Part shown: positions 43,765 through 56,155 of the stretch, piece by piece
Position numbering within the stretch: the first letter of the stretch is position 1
Layout: each line of letters starts with the position of its first letter
NCBI GenBank assembly: GCA_963575745.1
Contig: CAUYUJ010015293.1
Span: forward strand, 153,501 to 217,500
From: Prorocentrum cordatum
Lineage: Eukaryota > Sar > Dinophyceae > Prorocentrales > Prorocentraceae
DNA length: 64,000 nucleotides
Direction: 5' to 3'
Position numbers and translations under genes: made by a program
Notes under the pieces: generated by a model
The model's database searches: none
What the model was told of the DNA's origin: nothing
What the model saw: the letters and a program-made list of their open reading frames with translations, nothing else

Positions 43765-46030
43765 CCACTCCCATTCCCATTCCATTCCCATTCCCAATAC
43801 AATTACCATTACCATTCCCATCCCAATTCCCATTCCCATTCACATTACCGTTACCATTACCATTACCTTTACCTTTATCTTTACCTTTACCTGTACCATT
43901 ACCATTACCATTGCCATTACAATTGCCAGTGCCATTACCATTGCCATTACAATTGCCATTATCATTACCATTGCCATTGCCAGTGCCGTTGCCATTGCCA
44001 TGGTATTGCCATTGCCAGTAGCCACCCCGTTACCATTACCGTTACCATTACCATTACCATTCCCATTACCATTACCATTCGCCACCACTATTACCATTTG
44101 CCATTACCATTAGCATTACCAACACAATTGCCATTACCATTACCATTACCGCTGCCATCACCATTACAAATCCCATTCCCATCATCATTGCCATTACCAT
44201 TACCGTTACCAGTACCATTTCCATTACCATTGCAATTATCTTTCCCACTACCACTACCATTTCCATTCCCGTTCCAATTACTACTACGATTCCCATTCCC
44301 ATTCCCATTCCCATTCCCATTACCATTACCATGACCATGACCATTACCATTGCCATGGCCATTGCTATTGCCATTGCCGTTGCCGTTGCCATTCCCACTA
44401 CCATTGCCAATCGCTACCCCGTTATCGTCACCATTACCATTCCCAGTACCATTATCATTACCACTGTCATTGCCATTACCATTGCCATTGCCATTGCCAT
44501 TGCCATTCGCCACTACCATTACCATTGCCATTCGCCACTACCATTACCATTACCATTGCCATTGCCCTTCGCCACTACCATTACCGTTGCCAGTACCATT
44601 ACCATTCCGATTAACATTCCCATTCCCAATACCATTACCATTACCATTACCATTACAACTGCCATTGCCATTACCATTACCATTCCCTTTACCTCTACCT
44701 TTACATTTACCCTTACCCTTACCATTCCCATTTCCGTTACCACTACCACTGCCATTTCCATGCCCGTTCCCATTCCCATTCACATTCCCATTCCCGTTCC
44801 CATTCCCATTCACATTACCATTGCCATTACCATTACCATTGCCATTGCCATGGCCATTACCATTGCATTGCCATTGCCATTACCGTTGCCGTTGTCATTA
44901 TCATTGCCATTGCCAATCGCCACCCCGTTACCACTATCATTACCGTTACCATTACCAGTACCATTACCATTACCTCTGTCATTACCATTACCATTCGTAT
45001 TGCCATTGCCATTGCCATTGGCCACTACCATTACCATGGCCAGTACCATTTCCATTGCCATTCCCATTCTCATGACCATTACCATTACCATTACCATTAT
45101 CACTATCATTTCCATTACCATTACCTTTACCTCTACCTTTACCTTTACCCTTACCCTTATCATTCCCATTTCCGTTACCACTACCACTACCATTTCCATT
45201 CCCGTTCCCGTTCCTATTCCCATTAACATTCCCATTCCCGTTCCCATTCCCATTGCCATTGCCATTATCATTACACTTACCATTGCCATTGCCATGGCCA
45301 TTATCATTGTCATTGCCATTGCTAATCTCATTGCCATTGTCATTACCATTACCGCTGCCATTGTCATTGCCATTGCCAATCGCTACCCCCTTACCATTAC
45401 CATTACCGTTACCATTACCAGTACCAGTACCATTACCTCTGTCATTACCATTACCATCACCATTGCCATTGCCATTCGTCACTACCATTACCATTGCCAG
45501 TACCATTTCCACTCCCATTCCCATTACCATGATACTACCGCTGCCATTACCATTAGAATTCCCATTCTCATTCCCATTCCCAATACTATTACAATTTCCA
45601 GAACCATTACCATTACCATTACCAGTGCCATTACCATTAACACTACCACCATCATTTCCATTCCCGTTCCCGTTCCCATTTCCACTTCCATTCCCATTAC
45701 CATTACCATTACCACTGCCATTGCCAGTACCATTACCCTCAATATTACCATTACCTTTAACTCTACCTTTACCTCTACCCTTACCATTACCATTACCATT
45801 GCCATGGCCATTACCATTGCCATTGCCATTGCCATTGCCATTGTCATTGCTATTCCCATTGCCATTGCCATTGCCATTGCCATTGCCATTGCCGTTGCCA
45901 TTGCCATTGTCATTGCCTCGCTACCCCGTTACCACTATCATTACCGTAACCATTATCAGTACCATTACCAGTACCATTACCATTACCATTACCATTACCA
46001 TTGCCATTGCCATTGCCATTGCCATTCGAG
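43765..46030. repeat. CCATTR hexanucleotide satellite, about 2.3 kb
   Basis: CCATTA, CCATTG and CCATTC hexamers with TTACCT variants, running almost without a break. Higher-order copies include the TACCTTTACCTCTACCTTTA block near 44690, 45125 and 45750. It is not the TTTAGGG telomere repeat. Confidence 0.95.
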
Positions 46031-46180
46031 GATTTCAGTAGGAATCATTCAGTGGAGGGTTTCAGTAGGAATCCACATGTGGAGGATTTCGGTAGGAATC
46101 ATTGAGTGGAGGGTTTCGATAGGAACCCTTCTGTCGAGGATTTTACTGTGAATCCTTCTTATGGGGGCGTCCAATAGGAA
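46031..46180. repeat. Short tandem unit AGGATTTCAGTAGGAATC
   Basis: Five imperfect copies of about 30-38 bp directly after the hexamer satellite. Confidence 0.75.
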
Positions 46181-46347
46181 TCCTTCTAGGGGGGAGGGCA
46201 GATGTGGTCACGTCGCATTCCTTTTTTTTTCTCCTGGCGCCCCCCCCCCCAGAAAAAAATGTGTTTTTTTTAGTTTTTTGTTTTTTTCTTCTGGGGGGGG
46301 GGGCGCCTGGAGGAAAAAAAAGGCAGAGAGGTAGCAGGAGGGGGAGA

Positions 46348-46432
46348 GGGAGGAGGAGGAGGAGGAGGAGGAGGAGGAGGAGGAGGAGGAGGAGGAGGAG
46401 GAGGAGGAGGGGGCGGAGGAGGAGAGGAGGAG
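46348..46432. repeat. GGA array flanked by an inverted repeat
   Basis: Preceded at about 46222-46320 by a near-palindrome: CTCCTGGCGCCCCCCCCCC with its inverse, loop rich in T. Confidence 0.85.
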
Positions 46433-46439
46433 GACGACA

Positions 46440-48957
46440 CAGAGCAGAGTTTGCACAGAAACAGTCGCGAACTCAGCGCGAAACCCTCGCGCGCGCGCTT
46501 TTGAACCCCTGCGACTCCACAATCCCCCGTTCTCGAGGAGGAGGTGAACAATGGAAAGCGGCAGCCCGTAATCGTTTTCGGGCTGCCCCGCGGGCCCCCG
46601 CCAGACCCTGGGGACAGTGGAAGAGCGACGCCGGATGCAGAACTGGACCTGGAGTGTGGGCCAGACTTCAGGGGGTCGAGCATCAGAATAATCAAGACAT
46701 CAGCTCTCTGGGGTCGCGGCGGCGGCCGTGCCGCGGGCGAAGGCGCCGGCGGCCTGGGGAACTGGCCCAGACGTCCGACCGCCCCGACTTGTTCGACGCC
46801 ACTTCCCTGAGGCTGGTGTTTTGCCCTGCGCCGTTCTGTTGACGGCCCCGAGGCCTGGCGAGGGCCCCCCAGGAGGCAGAAGGCGGCCAGAGCCGGGCGC
46901 CCCAACTTTTCCCGGAGCGTCGGAACTCTGGAGGCTCAGGGGGGGCGAACGCCGACCTGGAATCGGCGATGCATCGCCGATGGATCGGCGATAGGCCCCC
47001 CCCAATAACGAATCCGCACGATGCTGGGCGGGGTGGGGCCACCGCGTGCCCCGTAATCGTGGGCGATGAGTGGGCGAGTGGGGTCGATGCTCCAGGGAAG
47101 GGCTCGAGGTCCCCGGGGGCCCGCCTCACAAGAAGGTTGCGTCGTCGGAGGGGGACACTCGAGTGGGGGGCCTGCCCGGGCCGCCCCGACACCTCGCGCC
47201 GTGCGCCTCCGGGCGCCTCTGGACGCTCACGCTCGCCACCGCTCGGGCGCCCACTCCTTCGCGCCTTGTTCGGACGTCCACTCTCCCCGCTCGGACGTCC
47301 ACTCCCCACCTGTGCGTGCACCTTCGCAGGATGACTCAACATGCTCCTCGATGGTCCCCAGGGATCCAGCGTATTGAAAAAATCAAGACGGAGGCTTTTT
47401 AGCGATTTTCGGCCCTCGCCGGGCCCCGGGACTGTCAAAAAACGGCTCAGGACGACAAACCGGTCCTGGGGAAAGGGGTCGAGAATTCCCGGGACCCCGC
47501 ATTGACAAAACACCGCGACGTTGGATCTCTGGGTCCCCGCCGAGAAAACGTGCACGCGTCCCAGCGATGCCAAGTCGCGCGAGGTGCTCCTGCCGCGGGG
47601 GGTTGGCACAGCGGCTGCGCCTCGCCGACGGCGCTCTTTGTGAAAGTGAGCCCGGAGCGTCCCCGACGGCGCCGCCCGAGGCCCGAGCCTGCGGCCCGCG
47701 AAAGCCACGCGCGCTCGCGCCGCGGAAGCATCGCGGGGCCTCCGACGGCCTCCGGCCTCCGGGCGCCCCCCTCGGGGGGGCCCGGGGGCAGCCGCTCGAC
47801 CCGGGCCCCCCCCGCGCTGCGAGGGCGAAAGCCACGACGGGAGGCTCTCTTTTCGCCGTCGGCGGCCTCGGCCTCCGGGGGGGGCCCCTGCCGGGCCCCG
47901 CGGGACCGTCCCAGAACGACTCCGGAGGAAGAACCGGCCCCATGGGAAGGAAGGGTCCGGATCTCTGGGGGTCGACGGTGCGAAAAACTCACGACGTCGG
48001 GGGGCTGGGGGACCGCTCCGGATAGAGTAGGCTGGTCCTCCTCCCTCCACTCCTCCTCCTCCTCCTCCTCCTCCTCCTCCTCCTCCTCCTCCGCCTCCTC
48101 TTCCTCCCCGTCCTCCTCCTCCTCCTCCGCCTCCTCTTCCTCCCCCTCCTCCTCCCCCTCCCGCTCCCGCCCGCCCCTGGCCCCCGGGCAGTCTGTGCTG
48201 CTCGGCGAAGGAGGTGGGAGGAGGTGGCAAGGGGACGGGCCAGGGCGAGGGTCGAGCATCGAGCTTCGGGGCTCGAAACTTTGGGACGCTCTGTCTGGAA
48301 TGTTCTGGGCCCCCCTCGGAGCTCTGAGTTGCCCGTTCAGGAGATCCTCAGTTGCCCCCCGCGCACACAATCACTACTCCGACGGTAGGACCCAGCACGA
48401 TCAATCTCTTGGTTTACCAATGCATCTCCTCCTGCTCCCTTCTTCAACCTCCTCCTCTTCCTCCTGCATCATGATTTCCCTCCAGCCTCCCTCTTGCTCC
48501 TGCTCATGCCTCTCCTCCTCCTGCCTCCCTCTCCTCCTCCTCCTCATCCTGCCTTCTCCTACCTCATCCCCCCATGCCTCCTCCTGCCGCCTTCTCCTGC
48601 TTGTTTTTCCTTCCTCATTCTCCTGCCTCCTCCTCCTCCTCCCCCTCCTTCTCGTGCCTCGTTCTCTTCCTCCTCCTCCTCCTCCTCCTCCTCCTCTTCC
48701 TCCTCCTCCTCCTCGTCCTCCTTCTCCTCCTCCTGGTCATCCTCCTCCTCTCCTCCTCCTCATCTCCCGCCTGCCTCCTCCTCCTGCCTCTTTCCCCCTC
48801 CTCCTCCTCCTCCTCCTCCTCCTCCTCCTCCTCCTCCTCCTCCTCCATCCCTATTCCGCATAAAAAGACACCTCCCTGTCTCACCCCGAGGTCGGTCGAA
48901 AGGGCGGGCCCCGCGTTGCGCCTGATACTTTCTCACCATCAAGGCCCTGAAACTTAG
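46440..48957. other. Intergenic stretch of GC-rich repeats
   Basis: Contains family G copies (47405-47535, 47890-48005), CTC arrays (48048-48165, 48430-48848) and GATGCATCGCCGATGG palindromes at 46960-46995. No gene recognised. Confidence 0.6.
47405..48005. repeat. Dispersed repeat family G, two direct copies
   Basis: CCCCGGGACTGTCAAAAAAC at 47425 and CCGCGGGACCGTCCCAGAAC at 47895, each followed about 90 bp later by a GACGTTGG/GACGTCGG motif. Confidence 0.5.
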
Positions 48958-48959
48958 AA

Positions 48960-49480
48960 TATGCCAGAAGCTTCATGGATAGAGGGCGGGTCGATTCCAA
49001 CATGTGGATATCGCACTGGCGCCGCGCGCGATCGTTTAACACAAATCTTATTACCGTCAAGGATGGAGGGCGGGGCGTTTTCAAAATGCAGCTACCGCCT
49101 ACGCGCCGCGCACATACGTCTAGAAGCATACAAGAGTCTCGTGGCTGGAAGGCGGCCCGTTTTCAAAATGCGGCTCTGGCCCCATCGTCGCGCGCACTCG
49201 GTTTAATCATTTTCATACACTTCACGAATGGGGGCTGGAATGTCTTCAACGTGTGGTCCTCGCCTCAGCGCCGCGCGAACTCGTCTTAAACATTTGCAGG
49301 AACTCCACGGAAGGAGGGCGGTCCGTATTCAAAATGTGGCTCTCGCCGAAGCGCCGGCAACATTCGTCTTAAAAGGTCGCAGAAGCTTCACGGATGGAGG
49401 GCAGTTCCTTTTGGAAATGTGGTTATTGCCTTAGCGCCGCGAGCATGGGTCTTAATAGTTTGCAGCATTTCCATGATTGT
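48960..49480. repeat. Tandem repeat, period about 83 bp, six copies
   Basis: Anchor GAGGGCGGNCCGTTTTC at about 48985, 49067, 49150, 49229, 49313 and 49398, followed by AAAATGTGGCTCTCGCC, GCGCCGCG and CGTCTTAA. Confidence 0.85.
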
Positions 49481-49758
49481 TGTTGCGAACGTACAGAAGT
49501 GTTCGCACGATGTCGGCATGTCAAAGCTCAAGAGTCACGTTGACTCCGGGTGTCGAAATCCCAGGAATGATGCTCTGGCGCAATTCAGGATCGTCGACTC
49601 GCACAAATACTGGTGATTCGCGGCCATTCGAATCCAAAAATGGGTCTTTCAGTGCAGTTCCGGATGTTCACACGGCTGTCCTCCAATTGGGCACTTCTTT
49701 CAAATAAACCGAGACGTTATAGGGGCCGATGAACAGGGAACCTGTGAGGGAGGGTTTG
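49481..49758. other. Nothing recognised
   Basis: Moderate-GC sequence without repeats or a convincing frame. Confidence 0.5.
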
Positions 49759-49779
49759 TCATTGATGGGCCTTGAGGAT

Positions 49780-49945
49780 GCACTGGTCCTGCTCCTCTTC
49801 TTCCTCGTCCTCCTCCTCCTCATTATCCTCGTCCTCCTCTAGCTCCCTCATCTTCCTGCGAGAGCCGAGCACAATCAGCATAACGCCCGCGCTGATCAGC
49901 CCGAGCACCGAAGCGAACCGCCCCAATTGCGCCGCGGTCCCTGCC
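49780..49945 (-). other. Possible membrane segment plus acidic tail, uncertain
   Basis: Minus frame reads LGRFASVLGLISAGVMLIVL then an Asp/Glu run from a CTC array, ending at 49759. It could be a terminal exon fragment or chance fused to a microsatellite. Confidence 0.2.
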
Positions 49946-49974
49946 AAACCCGCCAGAAGCCTGGCACCGCCACC

Positions 49975-51180
49975 TAGCTGGCGAGCTCCTCGGCCAGGGC
50001 GGGTGCCGCTGCCCGAGCGCGTTCTCGGCCGAACGCGATGCGCTGCTGCCTGGCGCGACCGGCCTGTAGAGCTACGATGAGCTCTGCGCCCCAACGCCTA
50101 GCCAGCGTTCCCGCCGCCGCCTCTGCCCCACCGTCGCCGCCGAGCAGTTGCTGCGCCCGCTCGCGGGCCAACCAGCGCAGGTGCTCGAGCGCGGAAGGGC
50201 CGCGCCGGCCTCCCGTCTCCAGCGCCAGGGGGAGGAAGGGCCACGCGGCGCGCCCCTCCGGGTAGCGCCTGCGCCGTCGCGCGCTGCCGCCGCGTCCAGC
50301 GCGCGCTCCTCGCCGGGGACGCCGCGCCGCAACGAGACGTCGGCGAAGAGCCCGGGGCACCCTGGCCGCTGCGCCTAGACGTAGAGGATCCCCCCCCGCC
50401 TCGCCAAAGGGCCGCCCCTCAGGCCTCGCAGGGCCCCGCTGGTGGGGCGAAAGCGCACCCGCGCGCGTCGCAGCTGGCCGAGGTGCAGTTCCAGCGCCAG
50501 CGGTCGCAGGCGAGGCGACTCGTTACGGAAACCACAGTCCGTGTGGATGTGCTCCGACACGTCTTTGAGATCGCGGCTGCGCGCTTTCGTGCCTCCCCAG
50601 CAGGCGCAGCGGTAGGCGTGGCGCACTTGGCCGCAGCGTGATTCGTTGCACAGCTGGCCAGCGCGCGGCCCCGTGCGGGCACGGTTATGGCAGCGGCTCC
50701 CTGGCGGCGCGCTGTCCTGGCCGAGCGGCGCCTTCGCCCTGTCAGTAGGCAAATCGCTCAGTCGCTGCCAGTGGGCGATAGTGGCCAGCTGCCAGCCCGC
50801 TGCGTGCGGCCCACCGCAAGTACGGAGCAACGCCCGTGCCTCAGGGGTCCCCAAGTCGCTCATCAAGGCTTCGTAGGTCTTGTGGCCATGCTTTCGTGAG
50901 GGCGTGCTTGTGGTCTTCCCTTGGCGAGCTCCTGCCAGGGCGGCAAGAGGCTGCGCGCAGTCGGCGTCGGCGGCGCGCCATGCCAGCAGCAGCGCAAGAG
51001 CGTCCTGGCAAGCGAAGCGAGCGGAAGGGCGGAGGCCTCCAAGTCTAGCGGCTCTGGCAACCCCGTCCAGCTCTGCACGGCGACCAGGCTCTGCGCCCAC
51101 GACGCCACCCAGGCGGCGTCGGCGAGCTGGGCCTGGCTCCAGAGGCCGCGGCCGCCAAGCCGCAGTGCCAGCCGGTACCA
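49975..51180 (-). pseudogene. Decayed non-LTR retrotransposon, 3' part of the reverse-transcriptase ORF
   Basis: Segments in three frames follow the order of the C-terminal region of dinoflagellate LINE-type ORF2: LGGRGLWSQAQLADAAWVAS (about 51150); then TPEARALLRTCGGPHAAGWQ; then a zinc-knuckle-like run CNESRCGQVRHAYRCACWGG; then FADVSLRRGVPGEERALD (about 50340); then RRRRYPEG and PFLPLALETGGRRGPSALEH with LARRWGAELIVALQ (about 50280-50060). Frameshifts separate the blocks, so it is inactive. The reverse transcriptase itself is missing; a CTC array starts at 51185 where it should lie. Confidence 0.6.
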
Positions 51181-51184
51181 CTTC

Positions 51185-51265
51185 TCTTCCTCCTCCTCCT
51201 CCTCCTCCTCCTCCTCCTCCTCCTATTCCTCCTCCTCCTCCTCCTCCTCCTCCTCCTCCTCTTCC
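51185..51265. repeat. CTC array
   Basis: Followed to 51480 by CTCCTGGGGCCTCCTG-like degenerate repeats. Confidence 0.9.
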
Positions 51266-51705
51266 TTCCTCCTCCTGTCTCCTCCTGAGGTTTCCTGTTA
51301 CCTCCTGGAGCTTCAGCAGGCCTCCCCGGGCCTCCTGGGGCCTTCTGAAGCTCCCTGGTGGCTCCAGAGCCTCCTGGGGTTTCCTTGTGCCCTTTGGGGC
51401 CTCCTGGGGCCTGCTGAAAGTTCGTGTGACTTGCCGAAGCCTCCGAGGACTTCCTGTAGCCTTTTGAAGCACTCCGAGAGCTCCCGCTCGAGACTTCCCC
51501 GCAACTCAATTACAGACGAGGCCCGCGCTCGAGACATCCAGAAACTTTCTCAGGAACGGGCCCCCCGCTCGAGACCTCCCAGAGATTCATGCTAGCAGGA
51601 GTTACCAAAGCTGGGCCTGACAGGCTACGCGGATGGCCACCTCAGGTGAGTAACACAAAGCAGGGGCCCTATATGTAGGGGGTTCCCGATCGAGACGCCC
51701 AGGAG

Positions 51706-51945
51706 GTGGAAGAGAAGGAGGAGGAGGAGGAGGAGGAGGAGGAGGAGGAGGAGGAGGAGGGGAATTTTGAGGAGGAGGAGGAGGAGGAGGAGGAGGAGGA
51801 GGGAGGGAGGAGGAGGAGGAGGGAGGAAGGAGGAGGAGGGAGGAGGAGGAGGGAGGGAGGAGGGGGGAGGAGGAGAGGAGGAGGAGGAGGAGGAGGAGGA
51901 GGAGGAGGAGGAGGAGAGGAGGGGGAAGGAGAGGAGGAGGAGGAG
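51706..51945. repeat. GGA array
   Basis: About 240 bp of GGA with GGGA interruptions. CCCGCTCGAGAC motifs recur around it (51490, 51530, 51570, 51985, 52110, 52195). Confidence 0.93.
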
Positions 51946-52213
51946 CGCTGTGAACATCCTCACGCCAGGCCCAGGAGCGAGGCTCCCGCTCGAGACTTTC
52001 CTCGAGAGGCACGCTGCCGGGTGTCGCCGAGCACGTGCTTTTTGTCACCGGCATTCCCATGGCCGCCTCGGGCCAGTAGCACGAGGCGCGTCTCCGACAC
52101 GAAGCACCCGCTCGGGACTTCCTCCGGCGAAGCGCGCCTCCGACAGGAAGGGGGCTTCCTCTCCAATCCTCGCAACTGACTCACAAATCAAGCGCCCGCT
52201 CGGGACTTCCTCC

Positions 52214-52234
52214 AGGTGAGTGAATGTATGTGTG

Positions 52235-52266
<32 letters not shown>

Positions 52267-52316
52267 TGCGTGTGTGTGTGTGTGTGTTCGTGTGTGTGTG
52301 TGTGTGTGTGTACATC
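52214..52316. repeat. TG and CGTG tract
   Basis: TGTGTG with CGTGCGTG core. Confidence 0.93.
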
Positions 52317-52526
52317 CGTGTGGGTATGGGAGTTTGTGAAGGAGTGCGTGAGCGAGGGCATGATTATCATAACCTGTGAGCCTCTGTCAGGCCCGCGGGG
52401 CCTGTGCCTGGATGCCTCGGATGCCGGGGATACCAGACATGCCAGTGACACTAGGACGCCAAGTTGCCAGGACGCGAAGATGCCAGGATGCGAGAGCAAA
52501 CACAGCCCCCGGAATGTAATCATGAG

Positions 52527-52760
52527 AGCACGAAAAACCCGAACTGGCTTTCGCTTGGCCCCAGGCAATCAAAGTCCCCCCCCGAGTTGAATTCTGGGAG
52601 CACGAACAGCCCGAAGTGGCATACGGTCGGCTCCTCAGGAATAGAATTCTGGGAGGGCGAAAATCCAGAAGTGGCTTAGACTTGGCTCCGGACATCTGAG
52701 ACTTGGGAGTCGAGTTCTGACAACTCGAAGGTCACGAAGTGGCCTACGGTTGGCTCCAGA
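52527..52760. repeat. Degenerate tandem repeat, period about 53-70 bp
   Basis: Four copies of a CGAAGTGGC...GGCTCC block preceded by GAATTCTGGGAG. Confidence 0.6.
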
Positions 52761-52883
52761 TGCGACTCGATGATCACAGAACCATGTTGGTTTTCCGTTT
52801 GCCGATGGCCGCGTCAGATTCGTAACATGGAGTGCGGACCCCATAAGAAGGCCCCCCCGCCTGATATTCCCTCGCATGTGACT

Positions 52884-52922
52884 TTGGTGATGATGATGAT
52901 GATGATGATGACGAAGGTGATG

Positions 52923-52954
<32 letters not shown>

Positions 52955-53010
52955 AATGCTGATGGTGATGGCGATGAGGATATGATGATGACGACGATGC
53001 TGATGCTGAT
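52884..53010. repeat. GAT array
   Basis: GATGAT with GGT and GCT interruptions, continuing more loosely to about 53140. Confidence 0.9.
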
Positions 53011-53324
53011 GATGATGACTATGAAGCTGACGATTGTGCTGTGAGTGTATGAAGGTTTGACCATGGAAACGTCCAAACGATAATGACTATGCTGATGGTG
53101 CGATTGTGCTGTGTGATGATGCTGTGTAGTGTGATGGTGCTGTCTATGGAAATAATCGCCGACCCTGTCGGCGTGTGGAAGAAGCTGTTCCGGTTAACTC
53201 GTCGTCGTCGTCGTGGTCGTGGTCGTTGTCGTCGTCGTCGCCTTCACCGCTTCCTTTCCCTGGGCCCGTTGTAGTTGAGTCGAAGGGAAGCCCCTCCCCC
53301 CACCTGGGCGGTTCGGGGGTCCAG

Positions 53325-53876
53325 AAAAGCCCCAAGAACGCAAAAGTACCTCAAGATTCACCCAAGACGGTGCTCAAGGGTCCCAACATCGCCGGCGCAT
53401 CAGTCCAAGTCGCCAAATTAGCTTCCATACGGCTCAAACGGTTTCCAAAACGCCCCAAGAGGCCTCTAAGAGGACTCCCAAGAGGGCACCAAGAGGCAAA
53501 ACTCGTCGAGTTTCCTTAGGTTGTTGAAAGGCCTCGGCATTCTCGCCTGTCAGCTTCCCGATGCTCCAAGACAGGCCAAGAGGCCCCCAAGACTGCCCCA
53601 AGATGGCCCAAGAGGCCCCCAAGAGGCCTCCAAGACAACCGAAGAGGCCCCCAAGACGGCTCCAAGAGGGAGCCCAGACGAGGGACCCGAACGGTCATTT
53701 CAAGCCCTCGGCCTGACAAGCTTCCAGGAGGCCCCCAGAGGCCCCTAAGAAGCCCCCAAAGAGGCCCCAAGCGGCCCCCGAGAGACCCCCAGGAAGCCCC
53801 AAGAGGCGCCCACGAGGGCGGCCCCCAAGAGCCTCCCACGAGGCCCTAAACTACCCCGAAGAGGCACCCGAGAGCG

Positions 53877-53922
<46 letters not shown>

Positions 53923-53923
53923 T
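53325..53923. repeat. CCCCAAGAGGC degenerate field ending in a GTC array
   Basis: Counterpart of 21410-21980; the GTC array is 53879-53923. Confidence 0.8.
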
Positions 53924-54691
53924 TCAGGGTCGGCGGCACTGGCCGTAAAGCCTTCGCAATGATAATGAGTGTGAGTGAGCGTGAGAGTGTGTTTGTGTGT
54001 ATGTTCTCCTGCGCGGGGCTGTGCTGTGAAAGCAAGAACTCCACTTTGCATGTGGGGGAATGCTGATTGTGAGTGAGCGTAGGCGTGCGCGGTGTGTGTG
54101 TTGGCCAAAGGTGACGGCGACAGTGTTGATGTGAGTGTGCTGTGTGAGACGGTGGTCACGTGATGACGGCGGTCTGTCGAAGACGATGAGAAGACTTCTT
54201 GAGCTTGGCTCAAGAATTCTCGTAGGGGTCATCTAGGAGCTTATTGTGGGCCGTTTTCTGTTCCGTCCTGGGTTAGACGAGTGTCTGAGGAATCATGCGG
54301 TCTCTGATCGCGCAGTGCGAAACAGTCAGCGTCCCATCCGTCATCATAGGGGCATTGCCCTAGCTAATGGAACTGCACTGCAAAGCTTGCGCGCGGTGGC
54401 ATGAAACGAAAACTGTGGCATTCGTGCTCATGTGTTTCGCACTCAGCTTTCGATATGTATATATTTATCTCTCCTTCTCTCTCTCTCTCTCTCTCTCCCT
54501 CTCTTCCCTCTCAAAGATGATGTCCTCCCACCCCCTTCTCATCCGAAGGACGGTCCATCAAAGACCCACAGGCGTGTTCAGAGATAAACGACATTGCAAA
54601 ATGAGCAGCCTGGAAATAAACAAAATATGAAAACACAAGATGTAATGCTTGCCATGGGTAGTCCATGGTTGCACCCAGCTCATCGTTGCAC
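53924..54691. other. 3' flank of the RuBisCO gene
   Basis: Holds the 35-bp sequence shared with 7156-7190, a palindrome CTTGAGC/GCTCAAG at about 54198-54214, and a CT tract (54470-54500). No gene recognised. Confidence 0.6.
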
Positions 54692-56155
54692 TCAGCTCAA
54701 CTCCTTCTTCTGCCAGTTGAAGCTGGCCGCCTGCACGGAGGACTCGCCGGTGTAGCCGAGCTTCTCCTTCCAGCCAGGGTAGATCTGGTCCGCATCCTTC
54801 TGGAATGTCAAGAAGGCGCCCTTGAGCTCCTCGTGCGTCTTCGCGTACTCGACGACGCCGTCCGACAGGCTCACGTCGCCGTAGGTGCCTGCCTTCCACA
54901 ACTTCCACGACTCCTCGCCCTGGGCGCACGAGATCGCTCCCTGCTTCGGCCCGTCCTTGTGCCCGAAAGCCCCACCGCCGGCCGTCAGGATCACGTTCGA
55001 GTGCCCCAGATTCTCGAAGAACGCAGGCAGCCGCAGGGCGTTCATGCCACCAGAGATGATCGGGGTGGTCTGCTTCATGCCCTCCCACTCCTGGCGGTAG
55101 TACGGGCCGTCGGCGACGTCGTCCTGCAGCATGAAGCCGATGTTCTTATCCGATGCATCGCCCTCCATCTTGCCGAAGCTCATCGTGCCCGTGTGGATGC
55201 CGCTGGCACCGATGACGCGCGACAGCTTGGTGTGCACGAAGGCGGTGTACCCACGCTGCGTCTGCGGGCTGGTAACTGCGCCGTGGCCAGCGCGGTGGTA
55301 GTGCAGAAACTGCTTCGGGAAGTTGCGGCGCGCAACGGTCACCGCAGTGCCGCCAGCCACATATCCGTCGACCAAAAAGGCGCAATTCTCCGCCATCGGG
55401 CCCATCTGATTCAGGATGTACTTGGCACGCGCGATCATCTCGTTCGGGTCGTCCGCCGTGATGTTGGCGGAGAAGAGCTTCCCCTGGCCCGTTTCCTCCT
55501 GAGCCGCGCGCATGGCCTTCACGACTTCGGGGATGCACTCGTTCATTTGGCAAAACGTCTGGTTGCCCTGCGGCTCGTCGTTCTTGATAAAGTCGCCGCC
55601 CTGCCAGAAGCCATAGCACGCCTGGCCGAAGGGCTTCGGCTGCAAGCCGAGCTTGGGCTTAATGATGGTGCCGACCACCAGGCCACCGCCGACCGTGCCG
55701 CGGCCCAGGATGCGCCACATGTCGATCACGCAGCACGACGGCCCGTCGAACAGGCGCAGGTACTGCGGCGGGAAGTAGATATCGTAGATCTTGCCGTACT
55801 CCACGTCACCCATACCCTGGTTGTTCCCGATGCTGAGAGTCAGCACGGAACACATCATTGCGCGGCCATCGGTGATGTTGCGGTCGAACAAAGCCGTCGG
55901 GTAAGCGATCTTCATCTCTTCGTTCTCCGGGTCAATGTAGTAAACGAGTGCGTCCACAGTCTTGGTGAAATCATCGGTGGTGCACACGTTCACGTTCGTG
56001 CCAGTGGAAGACTCCGCCGCGAAGTGCGCCGCCGTGGCCAGATAGTCGTAACCCGCTTTAGGCTTCATGATGTAGGCCACCAGCACGTGCTGGCCGTTCT
56101 TGATCAGGTCCTCCTCCGTCAGCGAGAGGTCCGCGTAGCGGCTCGACTGGTCCAG
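54692..56155 (-). repeat. rbcL: RuBisCO unit 3 (C-terminal)
   Basis: 487 codons plus stop, intact; ends FNWQKKELS, cut short just before the linker. Confidence 0.95.

Noticed and set aside
43765-46030. Hexamer array as a telomere
   Set aside because: Unit is CCATTR, not the plant-type TTTAGGG reported in dinoflagellates, and genes lie on both sides.
44331-46151. 606-codon Ile/Thr/Pro frame and antisense Met/Ala/Gly frames
   Set aside because: Translation of the CCATTR satellite.
48960-49480. Regular repeats as a CRISPR array
   Set aside because: No short conserved repeat with unique spacers; the whole 83-bp unit is repeated, and the genome is eukaryotic.
54196-54216. TTGGCTCAAG near 54205 as a spliced-leader relict
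   Set aside because: It is half of a CTTGAGC/GCTCAAG palindrome, only ten bases match, and no gene follows.
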